A stretch of 64,000 nucleotides of DNA from Hirundichthys speculiger (lineage: Eukaryota; Chordata; Actinopteri; Beloniformes; Exocoetidae). Positions 1 to 9,903 of this stretch are shown one piece after another. Both the position numbers and the translations under genes were made by a program. Numbering within the stretch: position 1 is the first letter of the stretch; each line of letters opens with the position of its first letter. Location: the NCBI GenBank assembly GCA_018398805.1, contig JAGFBZ010002028.1, forward strand, positions 1,736,501 through 1,800,500, written 5' to 3'. The notes under the pieces are model-generated. The model saw only the letters and a list, made by a program, of their open reading frames with translations, was not told the DNA's origin and did not search any database.

Positions 1-197
1 GGGTGTGTTTGTAGAATCTAGGTCATACTGTATGGAGGCAAAGTCTTCACTTACACTGAGAAATAATGATTTATTCAGTCTTTAGCTCTAAAAGGACAGT
101 GAATAAGAAATATTTTGATGTTTCAGTCCTGTTCTACTTGTCTGTGTTTTTATCTGCACTCTTGTGTGAACATTTTCTGTTTTTGACCCTCCTCCAG

Positions 198-252
198 ACA
201 GCAGTACCATGCAGATTACAATTCATCTTCCATGATCGAATTTCCTGCTTGA
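198..252 (+). CDS. Possible short terminal exon, unidentified
   Basis: A pyrimidine-rich tract ending in cctccag at 191-197 could be a splice acceptor. The reading frame entered one base later gives QQYHADYNSSSMIEFPA and then TGA at 250-252. The phase at entry (one base completing a codon) equals that of the exons at 2303, 2504 and 3315, so it could be an alternative end of the same gene. No poly(A) signal lies close downstream, and a 17-residue frame can be open by chance. The family is not recognised. Confidence 0.2.
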
Positions 253-883
253 TGCTTGTATAGATTCAAAGTGAAAATTGCTGAGCTAATGAACCAAGTT
301 TTCTCACAATCTGATAATATGTCAGGTCATTATTTGACAAGACGTCCAAGTAATTTAGGATCCCGCTGTTCAGATGGTTTGGAATCTCATCCACTACTTG
401 CCTCCCTCACCTTTCTCCCCTCCTCCTGTTTTCTCCCACCTTCACCGCGTTGCATAATCAGTCGCCTGGCAAGGCAGAGGATTCGCTGTTTGGCTGTCAG
501 CACTGATCTGCAGGATAACTGTTGAAATATTCTTCTTTATTCATGCAAGAGGAAGTGCTCCCTCAGCCTCCCTGCTTGGTCTTATTAATTTTCTGTCACT
601 GCCTCACTGGCTACTGCCACAGCGTCTGTGCTTATCTTGTAAACACAAACATTAGGATTTATGCCAAGTGGTCACAATGAAAGAGAAGAACCCAACATGA
701 ACATGTTCCAGCAAATGTAAAATATGATTCTGTTTGTTGACTTCCTTGGCTTCATCTAAAACCTCTTCTACAGGAGAGTTACAATGATCCTTACTAAATA
801 TTTATTTAGTAATATTATAACCAAGGGGCTATAACCCGTTTGCTAGTCTCATTCAATCCAGAAGTGAAGAAAATTCTTCAACT

Positions 884-1060
884 GACTCCTAGGGGCTGGC
901 TCCAAAAGTGAGTCAGTGTCCTCTGATGCCCATGTTTAAATGTCAAACTTTGCAGAAATAAACATATTTCCAACCTGGTTAAAAAATACCCTTTTTGGTC
1001 TCCATAGCTAGAGTTCATGACCATGACTACTGTATGGGGGTTGAATTTTTATGTATCTTA
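884..1060 (+). repeat. Dispersed repeat, copy A
   Basis: The stretch reading ctttgcagaaataaacatat near 950 recurs in diverged form near 25040 (copy B) and near 51660 (copy C). Each copy is followed by a similar cctggttaaaaa-type segment. The shared order of short blocks across three places shows an interspersed repeat family. No ends or target duplications could be fixed, so the class is unknown. Confidence 0.5.
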
Positions 1061-1128
1061 TCATGTAAAATTATGTAATTTACTCATAGTTAGTGGTGAC
1101 CACCATCCACGTTGACCTGCTCCCTTGC

Positions 1129-1156
1129 AGAGAGATTAACTTTGCCTAATCTCTCT
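1129..1156. repeat. Perfect 10-bp inverted repeat
   Basis: The arms agagagatta (1129-1138) and taatctctct (1147-1156) are exact reverse complements around an 8-base loop. No coding or transposon context was identified, so the function is unknown. Confidence 0.6.
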
Positions 1157-1764
1157 GGGAGGTCTGCAGCAGGGACGTGCCAGCGAGGAGATGCTTTGCT
1201 GTGACTTCATCATTGCTTTGTCCCAGCGGAGGTCTGGGCAAAGTTAATAACTCCAAAAAAAGGTGCAAGCCAACCTGGAGGGTGGCTTGGCTGGAGGAGC
1301 CGAGAGCCATCTGTGACAAAGCCCTTAGAGGGGCTGCCGTCATTTGATGTCAGCTTAGTTGAGGGTCCACCCCTACTGGAGTTCTACCAGTCCTAGTGTT
1401 AACTCCAACATTACTCGTCACAAATTTAATTTCTGTGTTGACATAACAAATGAGGAAAGATGGATTGATTTGATCCGAATTAATGTAACTACTAGCATAA
1501 TAGATCAGCCAGGCTTGAATTGCTAACTTGTGATAACTGATCTATGATGGGTCCTGTTCCAAGCAGCCTTGAAAGGATTATCCCAGGTTGGTGGAGTCAG
1601 TATGGCCCAGTATGTATGGTCCTTCCCAGCTGTCCCCAAAAAAGGGTTCAAATCAACTCTTCAGAAAACCTTTCGGTGACATATAGACACATTCTCTTTT
1701 CTGTTCAGCCAGTAACCCAGTCTGACAAAGCCCCTGCTAAACTGGGTGTTTCTTTGTGGCGTTT

Positions 1765-1830
1765 CCATGTTTTCTCTGTGCCTGTGTGGGTTTCCTCCTA
1801 CTGGCCACAAACATGCTGTTTAGGCCCCAT
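1765..1830 (+). repeat. Fragment of a common teleost SINE/LINE-type repeat
   Basis: The segment with gtgggtttcctcctactggc followed by acaaacatgctgtttaggcc resembles, from memory, the body of an abundant fish retroposon. The tail of that same family appears to be present at 9780-9903. Family assignment is by recall only. Confidence 0.35.
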
Positions 1831-1924
1831 GGGCTCCGTGTACATTAAATATAGTCTTATTTAATTTATGGAAATTATTCAATCTAATGTGTGTATGTGT
1901 GTGACAGCAGAGCTGCTTTGTGTT

Positions 1925-1968
1925 ACTAGACTAGAAAGGCGCTATATAAGTACATTGTTGTTGTTGTT
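1925..1968 (+). repeat. Retroposon tail with short GTT array
   Basis: The motif gaaaggcgctatataagta is followed by a short (gtt)n run. This is the form of the 3' end of many fish SINE or LINE copies, where a conserved tail precedes a simple repeat. Only this end is present. Confidence 0.45.
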
Positions 1969-2302
1969 GTAATCTTGGCTAGCGGAGGCTTTGTCAGACT
2001 ATTATTGGATGCACATAGGAAAGAAAGTATTTAACCCCTTATCTAACACATGGGTTGATGTCAAAGTAAGCTAAATCCCGTAATTGTTGAGTATCCCTTT
2101 ACTTTCTTTCAAAAACAAATCTTCTCAGTACGTAATTTCCTCTGTGTTATCAGCTTTCACTCCTGTTCAAGTTGAGAGTTCAAACGAGTCTTGGTGGTCC
2201 TTTCATCTCACTAAAACAGTACATTTGTGAGCATCATCTCTACCCTTTAATGTGTGGTCTGGCCCTTCAAGAAGAAGAACCATCTGTCTGTGTCTCCTGC
2301 AG

Positions 2303-3414
2303 GTCCATCGAGTACAACACAGATATACTCCCACTCACAGCCCCACTTCCTCTCGCTGCCCTCCCTCAGGATCTGCCACCGCCGATGGACTCAATGTAAC
2401 CACACACAATTCTGTTTGCACACCTGAGCTTTGTTGTTGAGAGCTCTTTGTATCAGCTTCTAAGAAAGCTCACTACTCTGATGCTCGCATGATATGTGTG
2501 CAGGTGTGAAGTTTCAGGACTCCAACTGACACCAGACATGATCAGAGCAGAGTTCTTGTCTGGAAGCACTCTGGTCTCCCATGGCAACTTCGCTGCAGGA
2601 AAGACAGCCAGGTCAGTTCAATACGAGCATGATGCGTATGTCACTAAGAGAAGTACCAGTCATGCATTCAGTGTAGTAGAGATGCAAGAAATCAGAGTTT
2701 GAGGCTTGATGAATGTATATTTATCTGATGGAAGCACCTCTTATGCAATAAATAAGACAAATGTTCCTTCTGATACACCCACATATTACAGAGAGTGCTT
2801 TTTTGGAATGGACAGAAAGGGACAGGAAGTAGTCAGGATAAACCAAACATGAAGTTAATGAATGCGCAAATCGTGTTCCTGCAGTTCCTTCCAACAGCTT
2901 CCTGGGAGCTGGAACACTCTGCATGTGATGATGCTTTTAGCAGCTCTCACAACAGTCAAGAGAGTCATGTCCTTTACTTTTTAGCTTATCCTGTACATCG
3001 CCCTCCTTTTTCACATTACACTTGTCATGCTAATATGTTAAAAGTGGCTCGCATTGAGTATCAAATGATAATGTGTCTTTCTTAGATAATAAAAGCTGTT
3101 ACAAATGTGTCTGAAATGTCCATCCATTATAAAAGCAGAAGTTTTAAATACTCTGCGATATATTGTATTTTTACCTAAAACATTTTTCCAGTCTTTTTCG
3201 AGAGAGTTGTTTATTATATTTCAACACATGTAGTGAGGCTCTCTTCAGCTGTTTTCTACCAGCTTTACCTCCTTTTCTGGCCCCTCAGCGATGTAAAGCT
3301 GCTCTCATCCACAGGTGTGAGATCAGCCACATGGGAAAAAGGGTGATGAGCAGACTGAAGCAACTCGGAGCCACCGAAAGAAATTCTCCTGCACCATCAG
3401 AAAACTGTGAATAA
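2303..3414 (+). CDS. Last three coding exons of an unidentified gene
   Basis: Exon A is 2303-2395 (acceptor ctcctgcag), exon B 2504-2611 (acceptor gtgtgcag, strong donor ag|gtcagt) and exon C 3315-3414 (acceptor ctcatccacag), ending in TAA at 3412-3414. Each exon begins with one base finishing a split codon, and A and B end two bases into a codon, so all joins stay in frame. Exon A encodes SIEYNTDILPLTAPL and then LPPPMDS. Exon B starts CEVSGLQLTPDMIRAEF. Exon C starts CEISHMGKRVMSRLKQLG and ends PSENCE. Exons B and C both begin with Cys-Glu. No domain is recognised; the end of exon C is basic and then Ser/Pro/Glu-rich. A poly(A) signal follows 37 bases after the stop. The weak point is the donor of exon A (at|gtaacc): without splicing, the frame stops at TAA 2397-2399, so A could be an alternative last exon. 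Upstream exons lie outside the window or were not seen. Confidence 0.5.
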
Positions 3415-3450
3415 GAGAATCCTCTGCACACACCCAGCATACTATATATG

Positions 3451-3456
3451 AATAAA
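3451..3456 (+). promoter_or_regulatory. Poly(A) signal AATAAA after the 2303-3414 gene
   Basis: A canonical AATAAA lies 37 bases beyond the TAA stop of exon C. A second AATAAA near 3825 could serve a longer transcript. The signal agrees with 3315-3414 being the terminal coding exon. Confidence 0.45.
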
Positions 3457-5339
3457 CACAATCACAGGACTCCAGTGACACATTATACAGCAGCCATCCT
3501 ACTCACCACATACAAGACTCTCCTTTATCTGCTTTGGCTCGACTGTAAAATGAAACCTGGTTACTCTCTCGCCCACCAATAAGCCTCCTTTCTGCCCACT
3601 CAAAATTACCAGCAAGCTTCCCTCCTGTCCTCTTACAAAGGCAGGGAATATGCTATCCCTCCACCCACCTGGATCCAGTAAAAGCACAGCTTCCATACGT
3701 TCTAACAGACCGCATCTCTACTCTGATAATATATACAGTTAAGCATGGTAATTTTGTCTTTTATGATAACATATAGTTGTTCGACAGGGAAAGAGCGGCT
3801 ATACCTGTTGCTGTTTGGTGACAATAAAACGTGAATGAACCTTTCATGATGTGAATACTGTGAAGTAAATCACATTTTCTGTTGCTTTGTCAAAGATTAT
3901 TAGATTAGGGTTTGTGTTTTGAGAATATTTTGATTTTAATTTGTTACTTTGTTGCCATTTGAGGAATAGGCAGCAGTCCTACTTTTAGTACAGACATCAA
4001 TACAACATTCACAATTAATGTATGTTTAAAATGAAAGCAGCCAAGGTCAGAATTTAATTTTAAGTGACTATAAGCATCCAGTCTGCTTTCTGTTGCCCAT
4101 CGCCTATAGAGGGAGCTCCAGCTCTTTGAGTTTAACAATTAAAAGCAGTAACCATATTATTTGTCATTCTCTGAATTGTGTGTGATCTCTCTCATGGCAA
4201 TGAGCTGTAGAAAAATACAGAAACACTGGATTCCCTTTTTGAATTGTTTTACAGACAGTCTGAGGGACGTAAAAAAGGTCACACTGTTCAGACAGTTGGA
4301 TCCTTACAGGGATACTGAAGCCAATTTCAGACTTTAGACAGAACAGTAAAGGATGTTTTTTAAAGGACACTACAAAGGAGAATTCACTAGATAAATTAAC
4401 TGGATTATATGTACTAATCTATATATATTTTTCTCCTTTATAAAGGTTGCAGCTTCAAAGGCAGCAGGAATAGCTGCATATTTAATAGCAGACAGCAATG
4501 GTATATATTTAATATGTAATAGACAATGCGGTTATAGTAACAGAAATGTATGGGAGGGGACAGATATCAAAGAGCGACAGAGCAGCGATGTGTTCCTGTT
4601 GCAGTCAGCTTGAGTAACTCTTTCACCCACTAGTGAGCATCTACCATTTCAACAACAACTGTATCTGCCATCTTCTCTTTTATAGCTCACTTTACTTTAA
4701 AGCTTTCTCCCCGTTAACACGGGTACTATTATTCTCCTCACCGACTGAAAAATGAGACAAAACACTCAGAGACTCAACAGTGAAAACGGAAAAAGAATTT
4801 GTGCAGAGCCCGATGGCAAAAAAAACAAAATAAACAGGTTGACGTGCTCCCTGCAATGACCAGATCATTCTCTTTTCCAACCTGGTTTCTTTCTCAATCA
4901 CCAGAATATGCGAAACACAGCTCTCCCTGAAACTCTTTCAGCTTCACTCAAAAGCTTAAATTAATTTGGCTGAAGTCTTGTTTGGTGCTTGGAAAGACAA
5001 GGCATGCAAGGTTTTTTAAACATCAAATATTTTGCTCAAGCCGTCTGGGCTGTTGGAGTCTATTGTGGACAAGAGTGCATTTTAGGACTCTTAAATAACC
5101 TTGAATTTAGAAAGCAAAAAAACAAAAACAGCTCTTAGCATGTCTGTGTCATCAATCAAACGTTAGAGATGTGGAAGCCCGTCAAGTCGCTGTGTTTGAA
5201 TGAGTCAGAACAGGATAGAAATCTCTTTTAAAAGCATGTCAGCTACTGCCTCAGCTCTAACAGCTTTGTTTAGAATAAAAGCCCTGACATCTTCACTAAC
5301 TGTTTCTGATCTCGTTGAGTCTGTTCTTCTTTCTGTCCT
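3457..5339. other. No gene seen
   Basis: AT-rich sequence with short frames only. No exon-like structure, transposon ends or notable tandem repeat were recognised. Confidence 0.4.
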
Positions 5340-5533
5340 TGACAGCAGTCAGGCTTAATAGCTGTGGCAGCAGCGAGGGGCCCCGAACCTTTTGCAGAGT
5401 GAAATTACCGAAAGGCCCATTTAAATTACACAGCGACGGGCTTCCATCGCTGTCCAAATTGAGTGCATTAAAGTGGCTGGAATGGCCAGGATGGCACATC
5501 ACAGATGCGCTGCTGAGTGGCCATTCTTCAAGG
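5340..5533. other. Candidate conserved non-coding element
   Basis: This block of about 190 bases is higher in GC and complexity than its AT-rich flanks. One frame stays open from 5315 to 5536, but it lacks a convincing donor and resembles no protein I know. Composition alone cannot separate a regulatory element from chance. Confidence 0.2.
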
Positions 5534-6074
5534 TGATTTAATGAATTTGCATTCTGTTTTTATTTATATTTTGAACAATCTCCCAGCTTTTTCATTAAGC
5601 TCTTTATTTGGCACCTTATTGCATTTTGTGGATTTGATATCGTATCGCTGATCCAAGAATATGTAAGCATGGAAGCAACTGCTCCCAGAAAAAGTTAGGA
5701 GAGAGCAATGTCATCACTGCATGGATCCTCTTCTTTTACCAACTGTCCACTGAGGAGATGGACATGAACTGATGAAACCAGTTGCTGGAGTTTTGGGGGA
5801 GGAATGTTGTTCCAGTTTAATCTGAATTAGCATTCAAGCTACTCAGGGTCTTCTGGGTCTTATTTGCCTTATTTTATTATTTCATGATAGACTCAGTGTT
5901 TTTAACTGGAGTGCAGGGAGGCCAGTTCAACACTCACTCTTCTACTGTAGTCATGCTTTTATAGTGGATTCAGTATGTGGTTTAGCATTGTCCTGATGAT
6001 GCAAGACCTTCGCTAAAAACACTTCGTCTTGATGGGAGCATATGTTGCTCTGAAGTCTGGAAATAACTTTCAAC

Positions 6075-7119
6075 CAGTGTTGGGCAAGTTCACTTTCTAC
6101 TCCAACTACTTCAGTTCATAGTTCATATTCAAAATTTGGAACAAGAAATAGTTAATTTTTAGTTATTTTTTTAATGTTGCTGGAAGCAATTATTTGTCAA
6201 AATGATTGCCACTGACCATATATTACACCAGCACAAACAGCAATTATTTTATCCATTTTATCTGTTGAAAACTATGTGTTCAATTCGGAATTCAGAAGGG
6301 ACAGCCCATGTAAAACTGTAATTTCCCCTTCAGCTTCTCTCTACAGTATATTAAAAATATGAGGAAAAACCTGCTGCCAAATGGTCTTCATTATGAGGCA
6401 AAAACAGGTCCTTATGGTCAGGGCTTGACACTGACACCGGCCAACCGGCCAAATGCTGGTAAAATTCGGTTGCGGCTAGTAACAATTTCTGTCTCACAAG
6501 CAACTTTGGCTGGTAACTTATTCTTTGATATGACACATCACAATAGTTGTACCAATTTTTTTGTATTTAAAATGTAAATGCAAGAATATTGTGAAGAAGA
6601 AAAAAACTGACAGCAAAACTGTGGCTAGCATAAAGACTAAATGGCTAATGACTGAGGAAAAACACTAGCCACAGTGGCTGGTGAGCAAAAAAGTTAGCGT
6701 CAAGCCCTGCTTATGGTGCAAATGCCCCCCACCCCCATCTCAATATTTCAGTTCCTGACTCCAAAGATCACAGTGTAATCTTTGGAGTCGGGGCGCTCCT
6801 CATGCTCTAGGCGACTGCAGCTTTCATCTTCCTCCATGCTCGTTTTAAACATTTGATGACGCAATTGTTAGCGTGACAGAAGCGACAGCCAGTGTTGCCA
6901 TGTTTGATTGATTTCCGTAGATACATATCAGGCTCTTTTGTGGTGTATTTTAAATGGGTTCGCTGGAAACTTGGCATGTGCGTGAACTTTGAAAGATCGT
7001 CGTTCACAATCTCCGTCGGTTGTCAAAGGGAAAGAGAGCACGTTCAGTTCACGTTCGCACGAAATATGAACTAGTTTGTGAACTTTCGTTCAATGAACGC
7101 GTTCATGGTACAACACTGC
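6075..7119. mobile_element. Non-autonomous hAT element with perfect 8-bp duplication
   Basis: The left end is cagtgttgggcaag and the right end is the reverse complement of cagtgttgtacc, giving an 8-bp terminal inverted repeat CAGTGTTG of hAT type. The flanking octamer ctttcaac is identical at 6067-6074 and 7120-7127, as expected for hAT insertion. Both ends carry several gttca-like subterminal words. No transposase frame is present. It contains a second insertion (6419-6709) and, at 6757-6789, a perfect 12-bp inverted repeat (gactccaaagat) with a 9-base loop. Without the nested element and its duplicated octamer it is about 746 bp. Confidence 0.85.
6419..6709. mobile_element. 291-bp hAT MITE nested inside the 6075-7119 element
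   Basis: The left end cagggcttgacactgaca pairs with a right end whose reverse complement is cagggcttgacgctaact; the first 11 bases match exactly. The octamer cttatggt is duplicated perfectly at 6411-6418 and 6710-6717. The interior has no coding capacity and holds ggcc/ggct-rich subterminal words. It inserted after the surrounding hAT was in place. Confidence 0.88.
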
Positions 7120-7379
7120 TTTCAACATTAATGTTTTATATGCATATGTGCTGTCTGCCCCTTCACGCAAGAACATAATTCTAAAATTGTTTCACAGTTT
7201 GAATATGTAGTTTTTTGTAAATTGGTGAATCTTTACTTATTCTTGCTTCTGAGAGACTCTACTCTGCCTCCCTTTTTATACTCAGTGTTGTCACTGACCT
7301 TTTGACACGTGTTGCTCCCTTCAAGTACAGAGAGAACTAAAACTTCACAAAATCCAATTCAGTATCAGTTCTATTTCAT

Positions 7380-7665
7380 TCCATTCAATTCAGTATTTCT
7401 TTATTTTTATCACAGGATGTCCTGTAGTGGTCTGTGTTGCAGAGGATCTGAAGACACCCTGTTAGTGAATGAATATGTCCGTAAAGAGGATGCTCTGGGT
7501 TGTCCAATATCTGTATTATTTTGTAAAGTATTCTTCTTTGCACAATCAGCTCTAAAGGCTCCAGAACAGCCTTCTTTATCAATCTGTTCATTTTTTTTAT
7601 TTTTTGATGTCTCTGATGCTGCTCTCCAACAGAACACTGAAGATGAGACCTTACTCTCCACAGCA
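7380..7665 (-). mobile_element. LINE reverse-transcriptase C-terminal fragment, frameshifted
   Basis: On the minus strand, one frame reads ESKVSSSVFCWRAASETS. A second frame continues with NRLIKKA and then QRRILYKIIQILDNPEHPLY. Together they resemble the conserved end of a fish non-LTR retrotransposon polymerase, with the order (s)vvCWG, RLIkKA and RR...ilDnp.HPL. The change of frame near 7590 shows a dead copy. A short run of gaatt/gaatg words beyond the end (7345-7400) may be its 3' tail. The clade is not assigned. Confidence 0.6.
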
Positions 7666-7724
7666 GACGTAGACTATTAATGGGACCATAACTCTGAAGC
7701 AGCTGAAAATTAGCAACTAACGTA

Positions 7725-8817
7725 TTGGCCCGACAATAGGATGATATTTTAGTATAGAAATCATTGTCTTATAATCGAGATCTAGACTTTTCTGTTGTCA
7801 TTACACATCTGCACCACTAGATGGAGCTGCACCGAAGTAACCAGTAAGTGAATGTAGCATCACAGTGAAGCATGGAGCAGGACCTGATGTAACATGGAGG
7901 AAAACGTGACCGACTCGAACAAAGGGGTTTGAAAGTTTTGTTGGAGTCTATGGAGCGAAACCGTGGTAAAAAGTTTTGTAACTCAAAACAAAAACTTAAA
8001 GCTGAAAAACAAAAATCTGAAACTGAAAGTTTAATTTTTTATATTGAATTTTGGGCTCTTACTTATTTTTTTTCACTTACAAACTTCTTGTTTTCACTTT
8101 CAGATCTTTTTTTTTTAGGTTCAAATCTCTTTTTCACTTTGTATTTGTATTTTGTATTTTTTTCAGGTTCAGATCTTTTGGCCCTGATCTCAGGGGGGGA
8201 TTGACAAGGCTGAGAATCTTTCTGAAACAGGTTGCTTTTAAGGACTGTTGTACTGTTAACTGTCCGAACAAAAGCTTTCTTCATACCACTTTCACTTGGT
8301 TGACAGTGAAAACCCAACATACATTTAGCAAACTGCTTAGGCCGGACCAATTGCAGTATAAAGAGATGATCTTGCCTGATTTTGCAGCTCAATATTTAAT
8401 ATTCAGTATTAAGTATTGTTATAACTTGACTTTGATGGTTATGCAGATATAGACATCATTAATGCCGTTATTGAACTATATGGTTGTTGCTTATTCACTA
8501 AATCATAATAGTAAATCATAAACTTAATAAAGTTTATTAAATAGTACTATACCTTCATCTGAGATAACATGGATACCTGACCCTCATACCTGTACCTTAA
8601 ATATGGTACCATACTTCCTAAAAAAGATGAGATCATTGAAATGTTTAACAGTACAGCAGAATGTTATCTCCGTGTGATTTTTTTTCTATAGTAATTGTAC
8701 AATAAAAAGTTGTTTTATGAGTAACCTTATTGTCCTCAACATATTTTTATTTTCCTAAAATGATGTTTGAAAAATAGTGGTCATTTTATAATCAGAGTCA
8801 TCCTATATTTAGGCCAA
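7725..8817. mobile_element. TA-flanked inverted-repeat DNA transposon, non-autonomous
   Basis: The left end is ttggcccgacaataggatga. The right end, reverse-complemented, is ttggcctaaatataggatga. TTGGCC and ATAGGATGA match at identical spacing. Both ends are bordered by TA (7723-7724 and 8818-8819), a possible TA target duplication. The middle has an A-rich half (about 7960-8030) with repeated ctgaaa-like words and a T-rich half (8060-8170) with the complementary words. No transposase was recognised. Membership in the Tc1/mariner/pogo group is inferred from the TA alone. Confidence 0.6.
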
Positions 8818-9279
8818 TATGCTATTTTCTTTTTTGGCTGAAGTCTCTATGATTGAACCCCATGAGGAAGTGTTGCTGGAAAACACATTTGATATTCACA
8901 GGTTTTACACGTCCTGGTCTCCAAACCAAACCAAATGGGATTTTGTCATGTTTGAAGCATTAAGAGCCACAATTTCAGAATCATAATTTCAACAAATCCA
9001 AAACACATCACTTGTACACTTTTTCATTTGGATGTGAAAACCATTTATCATTTATTGTCAAAATGCCAGATTCATCATCTCTAAACGTACATAGCATTGC
9101 CTTATTGTTTTTTGTTGTTTTTTTTTCCCTTGAAATTTTTTCTTCTTTGTCTCTTACTTCACTGCTTCAGACCTGTTTTGAGTTGTGTTGATTTAACGGC
9201 TGTTTCATTCACCACAACACGCTTGTTTATCATCAGTCATCTTCTCTGTTTAGTTAAATGCTCTCTCTGTTTTCTTTCT

Positions 9280-9500
9280 TTTCTGTCAGATCCTCAGTTT
9301 CATCCCTGAGTTTCTCCTTGTTCAACCATGCCCCCCCCACAACCTTCCTCCTTGATTTATGTTTTGCTTTTGGATTCCCGGCCTTGCAGCGCTTGAGCTC
9401 CGGTGTTGGTTTTGTTAGGTTTATTTAAGACTTTTAGGTATTTATCCACCTGCCTCCTGTCTTCTGCATTTGGGTCCTAATCCACCTTCAAACATGATGT
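9280..9500 (-). repeat. Retroelement-like repeat, copy 1
   Basis: The reverse complement of 9443-9489 contains gaaggtgga, then acccaaatgcag, then ggaggcaggtggat. A diverged match in the opposite orientation lies at 25970-26002. The wording resembles the untranslated or LTR part of fish retroelements, but no terminal repeat or gag start could be shown. Confidence 0.35.
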
Positions 9501-9779
9501 CATGATCGAAAATTATAAGTTGCTCTTGAGTGAGACTTTGCTGAGATGCAGTTTTAAACTCCAGTTGTGTTGAACAAAAATGAAAAAATGTAGAGGCCAA
9601 TGAGTAATTACTTTAAAGCCACTCTATGTAGCAATACTACTAATGATCACAAGAGCACAGCATATCACAAGAACATTAGTCAGCCTCTTGCGTAAGACAT
9701 AACAAAGTGCATCTCTAATGGGACAAAGTGATATTACAAGATGTGCCGGACCGTCACGACTCATTAACACAGTATTTAT

Positions 9780-9903
9780 AATGGCTCACTCCTCCAATGA
9801 ACTGGTGACCTGCCCAGAGTGCTTTGTCTAAAGGGACCTGGGATTGGCTCCAGCAGATCCTTTTAACCTTAAATGGGAATAAGCAGGTATAGATAATGGA
9901 TGG
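9780..9903 (+). repeat. 3' tail of a teleost SINE/LINE-type retroposon
   Basis: The run ctggtgacctgcccagagtg, then gggattggctccagcag, then agataatggatggata follows the order of the 3' end of a very common fish retroposon that finishes in a (GGAT)n array. The array here is reduced to two units. Only the last 120 or so bases remain. Confidence 0.55.

Larger units (their letters stand above)
253..2302. other. Intronic or intergenic stretch with repeat fragments
   Basis: No coding signal was found here. It contains a diverged dispersed repeat (about 884-1060), a small perfect hairpin (1129-1156) and two pieces of SINE/LINE-like sequence (about 1765-1830 and 1925-1968). If the exon at 2303 belongs to a gene that begins outside the window, this is intron of that gene. 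Confidence 0.4.
5940..7330. mobile_element. Old DNA transposon relic, split by a hAT insertion
   Basis: The left part (about 5940-6066, including gatgggagcatatgttgctc) and the right part (about 7128-7330) resemble, from recall, two sections of a DNA transposon common in teleosts. They are separated by the hAT element 6075-7119. No intact transposase frame remains. Exact ends and superfamily could not be set. Confidence 0.4.

Noticed and set aside
8063..8392. Minus-strand frame rich in Lys, Glu and Ser
   Set aside because: It comes from the T-rich half of the inverted-repeat element 7725-8817.
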